A stretch of DNA of 5,994 nucleotides from JBIIJL01 sp044233795 (GCA_044233795.1 JBIIJL010000104.1:1-5994); one strand, 5' to 3'. Positions 1 through 5,855 are shown, counted from the first letter of the stretch. Numbers and translations are program-made. Notes: generated from the letters alone by a model not told the origin.

Positions 1-501
1 GCGCATGCTCTGTCATTGTTTATACCTTCGAGTAATTCAACCGACATCTCATCATCTCAGGCTAGATTAGCTCATTCTGCCACTATGCAAATGAATGCTT
101 CTGGTGGTGCAAACATTGGGTTGAGTTTTGGTTTTCTCCCTTACATAATTAGTATTCTCATTGTTGGTATTGTTATTATTGCTCTTGCATATGCTATTAG
201 TAGCGCATTGAGTCGCTTTAGAAGATCAGAAAATCAAAATCTTGTTCTTGTTGAAAATGATGTTGCAAAAGAGCCAAAAACCTCTGCTCATAAGTGCTCA
301 CTAGGCGCTTCTACCAATAGAGTACGAGATACTTCCACAATTGACCTGCAAGAGACTGATGAAAAAAGAAAGCACACTGTTTACAGAGATTGCTCGGAAA
401 AGCTCGACCTGCATAAATGCAAAACGCCTAGGTTTTTCAATGAGGCAGCATCAGCAAGGGGGCAAGTAGAGCCTTTGCAGAATAGTATCTACACCCTGTA
501 G
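1..501 (+). CDS. C-terminal part of an unrecognised single-pass membrane protein (5' end outside window)
   Basis: The reading frame is open from base 1 with no in-frame stop upstream, and it ends at TAG 499-501. I therefore read it as the 3' part of a longer gene. A TTG at 16 and an ATG at 85 are in frame, but neither has a convincing ribosome site. The visible 166 residues begin with a Ser/Asn/Gly-rich stretch. A strongly hydrophobic helix follows (about 133-207, FLPYIISILIVGIVIIALAY), then Arg-rich SRFRRSE, which suggests that the roughly 95-residue C-terminal tail lies in the cytoplasm. The tail is hydrophilic, with scattered Cys, Lys and Glu, and ends in SIYTL. I recognise no domain. A secreted effector or a membrane-anchored protein of an accessory region is possible, but the missing N-terminus would decide this. 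Coding is moderately certain; the start and function are unknown. Confidence 0.55.
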   Translation, partial: AHALSLFIPSSNSTDISSSQARLAHSATMQMNASGGANIGLSFGFLPYIISILIVGIVIIALAYAISSALSRFRRSENQNLVLVENDVAKEPKTSAHKCSLGASTNRVRDTSTIDLQETDEKRKHTVYRDCSEKLDLHKCKTPRFFNEAASARGQVEPLQNSIYTL

Positions 502-535
502 ATGAATAGTGAATTTTCTACGTACCTTGTTATAC

Positions 536-564
536 GGTATGGTGCGCTTAACATACACCATACC
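536..564 (+). terminator. 9-bp perfect inverted repeat, possible terminator
   Basis: GGTATGGTG (536-544) pairs perfectly with CACCATACC (556-564) across an 11-base loop, 35 bases after the stop of the first gene. No T-run follows directly. A second short palindrome (AAATTAC 569-575 / GTAATTT 577-583) ends in TTTT at 581-584, so the two may act together. A third arm, CATACC at 588-593, could compete for GGTATG. The position between convergent genes favours termination, but the missing U-tract makes this weak; a protein-binding palindrome is the alternative. Confidence 0.35.
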
Positions 565-618
565 TGAGAAATTACAGTAATTTTGAGCATACCGCGATCA
601 TAAATTGTGTACTTGGCT

Positions 619-669
619 AAAAATACAACCACAATAAAAAAACAGGTTGTCTATTTCACATTGGTTGTA
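619..669 (-). terminator. Probable rho-independent terminator of the deaminase-like gene
   Basis: Read on the minus strand downstream of the stop at 701, TACAACCA (669-662) can pair with TGGTTGTA (631-624), and the 3' arm is followed at once by five T (623-619). An inner copy, ACAACC (650-645), can pair with the same 3' arm with a shorter 14-base loop, giving a more usual terminator shape. The location, 32 bases past the stop, is as expected. Confidence 0.5.
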
Positions 670-700
670 CTTGTTCTGAGCTATAAAATACCTGCTAGTA

Positions 701-2311
701 TCATAAAGAAAAACATTTTTCCCTGTTCAGTAATTCATCAAACTCAATGGCGCTATCAGGTTTCGCCCAAAAATGAAATTTATGACGTTTAATTTCACAA
801 ACCTGCTTAATCTCTTTTATGTATTGATTTAGAAGACTTGGACTCCATGATGCTTCATCTGACATTTTACTTGAGAGTTTACTAAGCAATGATAATTTGT
901 GGGAGGCATGGCCATTGGTCCAACGATGTCCATTTCCATTCTCAATATTATCGATGAGTTTTTTTAGGATTGTTTGCAAGAGTATTGGCTCATTGCCAGC
1001 CGGAGGAGTAAAAATAATCTTAGCTTGAGGCTCTTTAGCCTCTTTAGCGAGTGGCGGCTTACTTTCCTCCGTTACAATTTGTTTTAACTCTTGCATGTGA
1101 CTGAGCAATCTTCTCGTACTTAAAAGCCCCTTAATATCTTTAATAGACCTAAGGTGTGCGTAGGTCACTGGCATATCATCCTCACACTCAGTAATGGTGA
1201 TAAGATGTTTAACATGTTTAAGTAAAAGTTTGTCTCCATTCATAAGACGAACTTCTTCTGTTGAGCCTTCTGATACTTTATGCTGAAAATGGCGCAAGTT
1301 CTTTTCAGCATGCCCATATTCGCTATTGAGATCGGTGTAATAAATGTCCCCTCCATCCGTGCCAATGACGACTTTGATATTGAGGAGCAACATGATAGCA
1401 AGTGGGTATTGGTGTCTCTTTTCAATAATGCCGGTTTCTTTATTACTGGACAAACAACACTCAATGAAATATCCATTTCTAGCACATGTGACCATATTTT
1501 CTATTCCCATATGTGTGCCATGGCCAATACGGATAGTTTTTCCACGCAGTTCGTCTTCCCTTGTATTTAAATATTGCAGTAATCTATCTACATTTTCTTT
1601 TCCTTGTTCTGGGAAAACAGTTTCACCCATATGAAAGCGAATGATTTGCGCATTTCCACGTAGTGCTAACTTTAAATATTTTGATACATCACCTTGATCG
1701 AAATCAAATTCTTCACCGCAGTAGTCAACTGATCTAGCACTAACGCGTAACGCGTGAATGTCCCCCCCCCTAAGATATCCGCGCGTATTATGTAGTATTG
1801 TACACTCGTGTATGTTGGTGGTTTTTGAAGGAGGGTTCCCAAAAGATTGGACATCATAAATTATGCCTTGATTTAGGAGCGCATCTTGATATTTTTTAGG
1901 TTTTGAAGCAGCTCTAAGTTCTACATAAATTGCATTAAAGTCGGGTAGTAATAAAAGAAGATCAGATGCATCAATTTGTTTTACATAAATACTGTTGAAG
2001 TGGTGGTGCGGATCGAAAGGGGTCATACCAATATGAGGTTGATGAACGCTTGATAATAGAGTTAATTTTCGCTTAATGAAATGGCGAGTTAAACTGTGCG
2101 CTTTATTTGATATAGTATCATCAGGATCTTTCCGAGCTGATTTTTTTAGCAATTGAAACAAAAAAGTCTCGAAGATTTCTTGGTAATAAGTTGATGTTAT
2201 AAGAGACAGGTATTTTTTTTCACTTATACATTGTTTTACGAATTGTATTTCTGAAGGTGGTATTGATCTCTTTCGACAAGCGATTATTTGGCTATTACTG
2301 AGAGGTAGCAT
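701..2311 (-). CDS. Adenosine/AMP deaminase-like metallohydrolase with extra N- and C-terminal regions; candidate secreted effector
   Basis: The 536-residue product carries the ordered signatures of the adenosine deaminase family in its middle. These are FHMGE (H227, and E230 as the catalytic Glu), RIGHGTH (H264), ECCLSSN (284-290), HQYP (300-303), and TDGGDIYYTDLNSEY (about 318-332, metal-ligand D319). By family knowledge it would bind zinc and hydrolyse the 6-amino group of a purine nucleoside or nucleotide. Two oddities stand out. The usual TDDP is TDGG, losing the second Asp that contacts the purine. The N-terminal HxH metal motif is also not in standard form; H90/H93 or HHH 102-104 are the nearest candidates. 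The usual family length is about 330-350 residues. Here about 90 residues precede the core and about 170 unrecognised residues follow it, including a Lys/Glu/Pro linker near 415-430. The C-terminus (EFDELLNREKCFSL) is acidic with a hydrophobic residue at -3, resembling Dot/Icm translocation signals. The start is ATG at 2311, preceded by a weak AAGAGA. A G9 tract spans codons 181-184 and an A8 tract lies at codons 31-33. Confidence 0.85.
   Translation of the reverse strand: MLPLSNSQIIACRKRSIPPSEIQFVKQCISEKKYLSLITSTYYQEIFETFLFQLLKKSARKDPDDTISNKAHSLTRHFIKRKLTLLSSVHQPHIGMTPFDPHHHFNSIYVKQIDASDLLLLLPDFNAIYVELRAASKPKKYQDALLNQGIIYDVQSFGNPPSKTTNIHECTILHNTRGYLRGGDIHALRVSARSVDYCGEEFDFDQGDVSKYLKLALRGNAQIIRFHMGETVFPEQGKENVDRLLQYLNTREDELRGKTIRIGHGTHMGIENMVTCARNGYFIECCLSSNKETGIIEKRHQYPLAIMLLLNIKVVIGTDGGDIYYTDLNSEYGHAEKNLRHFQHKVSEGSTEEVRLMNGDKLLLKHVKHLITITECEDDMPVTYAHLRSIKDIKGLLSTRRLLSHMQELKQIVTEESKPPLAKEAKEPQAKIIFTPPAGNEPILLQTILKKLIDNIENGNGHRWTNGHASHKLSLLSKLSSKMSDEASWSPSLLNQYIKEIKQVCEIKRHKFHFWAKPDSAIEFDELLNREKCFSL
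1741..1754. repeat. Tandem 7-bp direct repeat TAACGCG x2
   Basis: TAACGCG occurs twice back to back (1741-1747, 1748-1754), giving two overlapping ACGCGT palindromes 7 bases from the C9 tract. It encodes part of HALRVS in the deaminase-like protein, so a one-unit change would shift the frame. Two copies alone may be chance. Confidence 0.6.
1762..1770. repeat. C9/G9 homopolymer inside the deaminase-like gene (possible phase-variation tract)
   Basis: Nine consecutive C on the plus strand read as nine G in the coding strand, across codons R181-G182-G183-D184. At the length seen here the gene is in frame. With eight G the frame would run to a stop at 1672 (about 212 residues). With ten G it would stop at 1740-1742 (about 190 residues). 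Both products would lack every C-terminal catalytic motif. G/C runs of this length are rare in AT-rich DNA and are classic slippage sites. Confidence 0.9.
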
Positions 2312-2360
2312 TAAATGTTCTCTTAATAATTAGATATATTGATACATATTATCTCCTACA

Positions 2361-2380
2361 TATCTTAAGAAAATATTAAC
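2361..2380 (-). promoter_or_regulatory. PmrA-box-like tandem element upstream of the deaminase-like gene
   Basis: On the minus strand the half-sites GTTAATATT (2380-2372) and CTTAAGATA (2369-2361) lie two bases apart, an 11-base direct-repeat period. As I recall it, the Legionella PmrA element is cTTAATatT, often in tandem, and the enterobacterial PmrA box is CTTAAG/CTTAAT with the same spacing. The first half-site matches at 8 of 9 positions and the second at 7 of 9. It ends 49 bases before the ATG, with -10-like GATAAT/TAATAT at 2353-2346 in between. AT-rich DNA makes chance matches likely, so this needs testing. Confidence 0.45.
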
Positions 2381-2384
2381 CATG

Positions 2385-2413
2385 TTGTTTTTTTAGATCC
2401 AAGTGTGTAAAAT
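2385..2413 (+). promoter_or_regulatory. Possible rightward sigma-70 promoter
   Basis: TTGTTT (2385-2390) and TAAAAT (2408-2413) are separated by 17 bases. The -10 matches at five of six positions and the -35 at three. It would point into the interrupted reading frame starting at 2454, divergent from the deaminase-like gene. Weak by itself, as AT-rich sequence gives many -10 matches. Confidence 0.3.
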
Positions 2414-2453
2414 ATATAGAGTTCGAATTTCTGGATAGGGTTCATAAGGGCTG

Positions 2454-2730
2454 ATGTTCATTCCTAGAGATCTTCGAGGAATTGAATATGAATTTCTTAA
2501 CTTGCTAATCCTAGGGGCTGTTGACAATTCGTTTCATCGTCAATGACTCTCCATGGCAATACTTCGCCTCAACCCTCGTCCGGCATAAAGACGTTAACAT
2601 ACTACTTAAACTCCTAACGCGTGGGGGAGAGATAGAATTATTCTGAAAAATCCGCGTTCAAATTAAGATTGAGAATACTGAAAAAATTTTTAGGGACATT
2701 TCCAACGCAAATGACAGCTGTGTACTATAA
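2454..2730 (+). pseudogene. Remnant of an unrecognised small gene, broken by a frameshift and an in-frame stop
   Basis: An ATG at 2454, three bases after AAGGG, opens a 30-residue frame (begins MFIPRDLRGIEYEFLNLLIL) ending at TGA 2544-2546. The +1 frame is open from 2515, overlaps the first, and reads on with protein-like sequence (for example DSPWQYFASTLVRHKDVNI) to TGA 2644-2646. The same frame then stays open to TAA 2728-2730 (KIRVQIKIENTEKIF and on). Joined, these would give about 90 residues. The alternation of charged and hydrophobic residues and the higher GC than the flanks suggest former coding sequence. I recognise no family. It could instead be a genuine 30-residue peptide gene, or chance; one frameshift and one stop must be assumed. 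Confidence 0.35.
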
Positions 2731-2731
2731 T
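2726..2731 (+). promoter_or_regulatory. TATAAT -10 candidate for the small exported peptide gene
   Basis: A perfect TATAAT lies 85 bases before the ATG at 2817, but no good -35 hexamer sits 16-18 bases upstream of it. The surrounding stretch to 2750 is almost entirely A/T, so this may be chance or an activator-dependent promoter. Confidence 0.25.
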
Positions 2732-2816
2732 TATATTATTATAAATTATGTGCATCAATCAACGGACGCGGTACTCAATTTGTTTAATTTATTGAGCTTA
2801 TCAAGGAGTCAAGTTC

Positions 2817-3020
2817 ATGAATTCATACTTTTTATTAACAAGACGACGGTTGATAATTAGCTGCCTGGCAGCTGTTGTATTCCTATTCGGTACAGCACAG
2901 GCTTCGGATGTTGGAAATCAGAATACAGGGGCGAGTAATTGCGGGAGGTGTATTCTTCCTGCCGGTTGCAATACTCATAGTGGTGGGCATGTGGATTCAG
3001 GAGAAACTTACTGTCGTTAA
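2817..3020 (+). CDS. Small exported cysteine-rich peptide (67 residues) with a twin-arginine-like signal
   Basis: The ATG at 2817 follows a perfect AAGGAG (2803-2808) at 8-base spacing, strong support for real translation. The N-terminus is a signal peptide: MNSYFLLTRRR, a hydrophobic core (L12-G25), then TAQA, with likely cleavage between A29 and S30. TRRRLI (8-13) resembles the Tat consensus (S/T)RRxFLK, so export of a folded or metal-loaded peptide is possible, though the core is hydrophobic enough for Sec. IISC (13-16) superficially matches a lipobox but lies directly after the arginines with no hydrophobic core before it, so I do not call a lipoprotein. The mature 38 residues contain four Cys (C42, C45, C51, C66) and two His (H54, H58). 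The CxxC-x5-C pattern could form disulfides in the periplasm or bind metal. I recognise no family; a bacteriocin-like peptide, small secreted factor or metal-binding peptide are all open. It converges with the hydrolase gene, 58 bases away. Confidence 0.7.
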   Translation: MNSYFLLTRRRLIISCLAAVVFLFGTAQASDVGNQNTGASNCGRCILPAGCNTHSGGHVDSGETYCR

Positions 3021-3078
3021 TAAGCAATGGCAACCAAGGTTATAAAGCAATACTTTCAGTTGACCGACACAAGCATTT

Positions 3079-4533
3079 TCAATTGGGTAATGATTCCCCA
3101 GAAAAATAGTTAGCTATGCTATTATATGCATATATAGGTAGAGCCAGTGCTATCATTATAGCTAGGCCCAATAACATTTCGCTCAATAGAATGGGTGCCG
3201 CTATGATGCCCGCTGCCACTCTGAGCGAGGTGTGAAGATCTTCCTTGATAGCTAGTCTCCATAAATAAGAAGCCATAACTGTTACTAAACTAAGATCTAA
3301 TAATCCAAAAGCAAACAAGCCCGTATATTCAGTATCAAACTGTTTTCCCATCACAAGATGATAAGCACATTCATAACGAGTACTTAAGCTTGAAGAAGGT
3401 GAGAAGAATAATCCCACATGCCGATATCGGTTTTCACTAATAAATTGCCTTATTTTTTTTACGCTAAAGTTTCTAATATCCGCACTTTTTACAAGCTGAT
3501 CTTCAATTTGATTTTCGTCTGCATTCATGCGAAGTATAGCAATAACTTTATCTTGAGCGTGCTCTCTGGGTGGAAAATCGTACTCGACCGCTTTAGCAAT
3601 AAGCCTTCCTATTATTGGAGCGCCTTGCTTGTTGGGCTCGATTTGGAGCGTATGATTTCCACCCAAGGGATTTAAGGAAGAAGTGACATCGGCAAAAACA
3701 ACCTCAATATCTTTAGTAGCTGCATAGTCTAAGACCTCCCTGTAAAGCTCATTCATGGTTTCTTCAACTGCAGTAAAAGGATCTTGGTTTCTTCCTTCTG
3801 AACGCGCTAGATGAGAAAATCCAGTGTATATAAAATAAGGTGTGAACTCTGTGATAGCAGGATAATATTGAGATAACAACACAATGCGGCTAAGGTTAGG
3901 GTTAGTCAAAATTAAATTATCAATAATGTTTTTATAGTCTTCCAATAAGGTGTCTTTAACGTTCTTAAAGGCTCTTTTAATGTTAGGTTTGGCTTGATCC
4001 GGCGTTATTCTAAAAAGTAGTTGAGCGTAGTTTAATTGCCTGCGTAAGGTTCCCATTAACGCTTCACGATAATTATTGCCAGCCACGCTCAATACAGCAA
4101 CATCTGTGCCCCATGCTGCAACAGAATCAAGTTGATGAACATAAATTTGCGGGTGATCAGGATCTGATGGAAGAACTTTATTTAAACGACAACGATGCAT
4201 CAAATCAGCTGTGGTTGCGCCATCAACGGCAAAATTACCAATATCATATGAATGAGTATTTTCATTATTTGCTAATGCTATGGCAGTTTGATGAGTAACG
4301 GTATGCGTTTTCTCAGCGTAAGATATGCCTTTTTGTATCCAATATCCATTGTCTAACGTAGAGTCACCAAGTAATGCGACTTTAATCGTCGGTGTACCTG
4401 GCTTTCCGGTAACCTGCTTTAACCTGCCAGTTGTTGTAGGGTAGTTTGTCCCTATAGACTGTGAAGAATTTCGAATATTTTTCATGATGCATAGTATGGA
4501 GGAGAAAGAAGTCAGAATTATTACATTTGTCAC
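3079..4533 (-). CDS. SGNH/GDSL-type hydrolase with C-terminal membrane segments
   Basis: The 484-residue product has block I LLGDSTLDNG (54-63, nucleophile S58), block II FAVDGATTADL (101-111, G105) and block III VAGNNY (150-155, N153). These are the S, G and N of the SGNH esterase/lipase fold. Block V is unusual: where DxxHPN is expected it reads LQIEPNKQGAPIIG (296-309), so the catalytic Asp-His pair is replaced and E299 stands at the His position. H294 is nearby. The enzyme domain ends near 315. A soluble region of about 85 residues follows, then hydrophobic segments at about 404-424 and 437-470, probably two to three membrane helices, and a short tail. Substrate unknown; esters of lipids or sugars are typical for the family. 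The start is uncertain: GTG 4533 is the first start after an upstream stop (TAA 4539-4537), while ATG 4485 (residue 17) would remove a hydrophobic leader. Neither has a clear ribosome site. An IS element ends 28 bases upstream of the GTG. Confidence 0.8.
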   Translation of the reverse strand: MTNVIILTSFSSILCIMKNIRNSSQSIGTNYPTTTGRLKQVTGKPGTPTIKVALLGDSTLDNGYWIQKGISYAEKTHTVTHQTAIALANNENTHSYDIGNFAVDGATTADLMHRCRLNKVLPSDPDHPQIYVHQLDSVAAWGTDVAVLSVAGNNYREALMGTLRRQLNYAQLLFRITPDQAKPNIKRAFKNVKDTLLEDYKNIIDNLILTNPNLSRIVLLSQYYPAITEFTPYFIYTGFSHLARSEGRNQDPFTAVEETMNELYREVLDYAATKDIEVVFADVTSSLNPLGGNHTLQIEPNKQGAPIIGRLIAKAVEYDFPPREHAQDKVIAILRMNADENQIEDQLVKSADIRNFSVKKIRQFISENRYRHVGLFFSPSSSLSTRYECAYHLVMGKQFDTEYTGLFAFGLLDLSLVTVMASYLWRLAIKEDLHTSLRVAAGIIAAPILLSEMLLGLAIMIALALPIYAYNSIANYFSGESLPN

Positions 4534-4553
4534 TCTTTATGGCTATAGTTTGT

Positions 4554-4561
4554 AAAAAACA
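4554..4561. repeat. Target site duplication, left copy
   Basis: AAAAAACA immediately outside the left inverted repeat; identical to 5848-5855. Eight bases is the usual ISL3-family duplication. Confidence 0.9.
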
Positions 4562-4589
4562 GGCTCTACCCCAAATAAGGGGGCACTTT
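4562..4589 (+). repeat. Left terminal inverted repeat of the ISL3 element
   Basis: Matches the reverse complement of 5820-5847 at 23 of 28 positions. The outer GGCTCT and the inner GGGGGCACTTT are perfectly conserved; the mismatches lie in the A/T middle. Confidence 0.9.
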
Positions 4590-4630
4590 AATCAAGTTAG
4601 TTTACACTAACGCCTTGATTTGACGATCAA
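4590..4630 (+). promoter_or_regulatory. Alternative hairpins just upstream of the transposase ribosome site
   Basis: AATCAA (4590-4595) pairs with TTGATT (4615-4620), extended inside by GTTAG (4596-4600) with CTAAC (4607-4611): an 11-bp stem with a 3-base bulge and 6-base loop. The same TTGAT (4615-4619) can instead pair with ATCAA (4626-4630), which abuts the AAGGAG site at 4631. The two folds exclude each other and could tune transposase translation. Protein binding by the transposase is an alternative role. Confidence 0.4.
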
Positions 4631-4642
4631 AAGGAGATTAAA

Positions 4643-5818
4643 GTGCCACGCAGTAATAGTATCCTAAATTTACCTGGTTTTTCTATCCTAAAAATCAGTG
4701 GAATTGACCGAGTAGTATTTGAATTGGAATATGCTTGGGTTTTACGTTGTGCTCATTGCAACAGTAAGCGCGTACGTAAGAAGTCCAGTTATATTCGAGA
4801 GGTCCATCATGAGTCGATAGGGCATAGAAGAAGCTTGTTGAGATTTAAAGCGTATAAGCTTTATTGTAATGACTGTAAACGTTATGGAAACCAGCGTTTT
4901 CCAGGCATAGATAAATATCAACGGTCTACAGAACGATTAAAAAAAGAAGTTTTTTATCATCATACGCAAGGTATATCTCAAAAAGACCTGGCCCAGCGAG
5001 TCAAGCATGGCAAGGCCACTATAGAACGTTGGTATAAGGCCGTATATGAAAAAGAAAACAGGGAGTTACAAAATAAATCATGCCCCCGTGTTTTGGGCAT
5101 AGATGAGCATTTTTTTAGTCGTAAACAAGGCTTCGCTACAACCCTATGTAATTTAGGAAATCATACGATATTTGATATTGTAAAAGGGCGTAGTGAGTCA
5201 GATTTACGTGATTATTTGGCAGCATTACAGGGCAAAGAGCGCGTTAAAGTCGTTTGTATGGACCTAAGCAGCACCTACCGTTCTATTATTAAAAAACATT
5301 TCCCGAATGCCAAAATAGTGGCTGATAGATTTCATGTCATTCGTTTAATACAGCATCAATGTATGATGACGTATCGTGAGCTCTCCGATAAGGTAAAAAG
5401 TAATCGAGGCATCCTCGCCCTGTTAAGAACAAGGCCTGACAGGCTTACACCACAACAATTAATAAAGCGAAATGCTTTCCTTGCCCAACATCCAGCGATT
5501 GATGCGATTTATCAATTTCAACAGCAATTACATGCGTTGTTGATGCATAGGTCTATGAATAAAGACTGGTGTCGGAAAGCTATACCTGGCTTCTTAGACA
5601 TGATGGATGCATTGAAAAAAAGCCCGTTTAAAGCTCTAGCCACCTTAGGTAAGACACTTTACCTATGGCGAGATGAGATTGCTCGTATGTGGCGGTTTAG
5701 AAAGTCTAATGGGATTACAGAAGGGTTTCATCGCAAGATGAAGTTGATTCAACGAAGAGCTTATGGCTTTAGAAACTTTGAAAATTACAGAATTAGGGTT
5801 AGAGTTCTATGTGCTTGA
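4643..5818 (+). CDS. ISL3-family transposase
   Basis: This 391-residue DDE transposase moves the surrounding element by cut-and-paste-type DNA transfer at its inverted ends. The N-terminal zinc finger is visible as C36-x2-C39 and C75-x2-C78. A helix-turn-helix follows (about 108-132, GISQKDLAQRV). The catalytic acidic residues are D154 in LGIDEHF, D207 in VCMDLSSTYR and E360 in NGITEGFHRKMK. Family blocks FPNAKIVADRFHVIR (220-234) and LIQRRAYGFRNFENY (368-382) are intact. The start is GTG 4643, six bases after a clear AAGGAG (4631-4636); this frame begins the conserved N-terminus, so no earlier start is needed. The stop at 5816-5818 lies directly before the right inverted repeat. Length is slightly short of the common 400-440, but no domain is missing, so it looks functional. 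Confidence 0.95.
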   Translation: MPRSNSILNLPGFSILKISGIDRVVFELEYAWVLRCAHCNSKRVRKKSSYIREVHHESIGHRRSLLRFKAYKLYCNDCKRYGNQRFPGIDKYQRSTERLKKEVFYHHTQGISQKDLAQRVKHGKATIERWYKAVYEKENRELQNKSCPRVLGIDEHFFSRKQGFATTLCNLGNHTIFDIVKGRSESDLRDYLAALQGKERVKVVCMDLSSTYRSIIKKHFPNAKIVADRFHVIRLIQHQCMMTYRELSDKVKSNRGILALLRTRPDRLTPQQLIKRNAFLAQHPAIDAIYQFQQQLHALLMHRSMNKDWCRKAIPGFLDMMDALKKSPFKALATLGKTLYLWRDEIARMWRFRKSNGITEGFHRKMKLIQRRAYGFRNFENYRIRVRVLCA

Positions 5819-5819
5819 G

Positions 5820-5847
5820 AAAGTGCCCCCGTAAATGGGAAAGAGCC
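5820..5847 (-). repeat. Right terminal inverted repeat of the ISL3 element
   Basis: Reverse complement of the left end at 23 of 28 positions, starting one base after the transposase stop codon's last base plus one and ending in AGAGCC at the insertion boundary. Confidence 0.9.
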
Positions 5848-5855
5848 AAAAAACA
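5848..5855. repeat. Target site duplication, right copy
   Basis: AAAAAACA directly outside the right inverted repeat, identical to 4554-4561. Confidence 0.9.

Larger units (their letters stand above)
2312..2816. other. 505-base gap between divergent genes: control regions plus a decayed reading frame
   Basis: No intact gene of convincing quality lies here. The left part (2312-2420) is very AT-rich and contains the upstream region of the deaminase-like gene with a PmrA-box-like tandem element and a possible rightward promoter. The middle (2454-2730) carries interrupted reading frames that look like a decayed gene and is richer in GC. The right part (2720-2816) is AT-rich leader for the small exported peptide gene, ending in its AAGGAG site. 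Confidence 0.7.
4562..5847 (+). mobile_element. Complete ISL3-family insertion sequence, 1286 bp
   Basis: The element is bounded by 28-bp imperfect inverted repeats beginning GGCTCT and flanked by perfect 8-bp duplications (AAAAAACA). It contains one intact transposase gene filling nearly its whole length (4643-5818). Length, ends, duplication size and transposase family all agree with ISL3. The intact frame and perfect duplication imply a recent insertion that may still be active. It landed in an A-run between the tRNA-Arg and the SGNH hydrolase gene, which were about 71 bases apart before insertion. I cannot name the exact IS. Confidence 0.93.

Noticed and set aside
607..792. 61-residue GTG frame with a hydrophobic stretch on the plus strand
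   Set aside because: No ribosome site. It runs through the terminator-like repeat and into the 3' end of the convergent deaminase-like gene.
1280..1634. Two overlapping 96-residue plus-strand frames
   Set aside because: They lie wholly inside the deaminase-like gene on the other strand, over its conserved motifs, and have no ribosome sites.
2460..2482. Imperfect palindrome ATTCCT...AGGAAT
   Set aside because: Short stem with a mismatch, no T-run, and inside the possible decayed frame; not enough to call a regulatory site.
2515..2532. GGGGCTGTTGACAATTCG, similar in look to ends of some insertion sequences, and containing TTGACA
   Set aside because: No matching inverted partner or transposase remnant in the window, and no -10 hexamer at 16-18 bases after TTGACA.
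2669..2860. 63-residue TTG frame
   Set aside because: No ribosome site; its end overlaps the well-supported peptide gene in another frame and its sequence is driven by AT-rich DNA.
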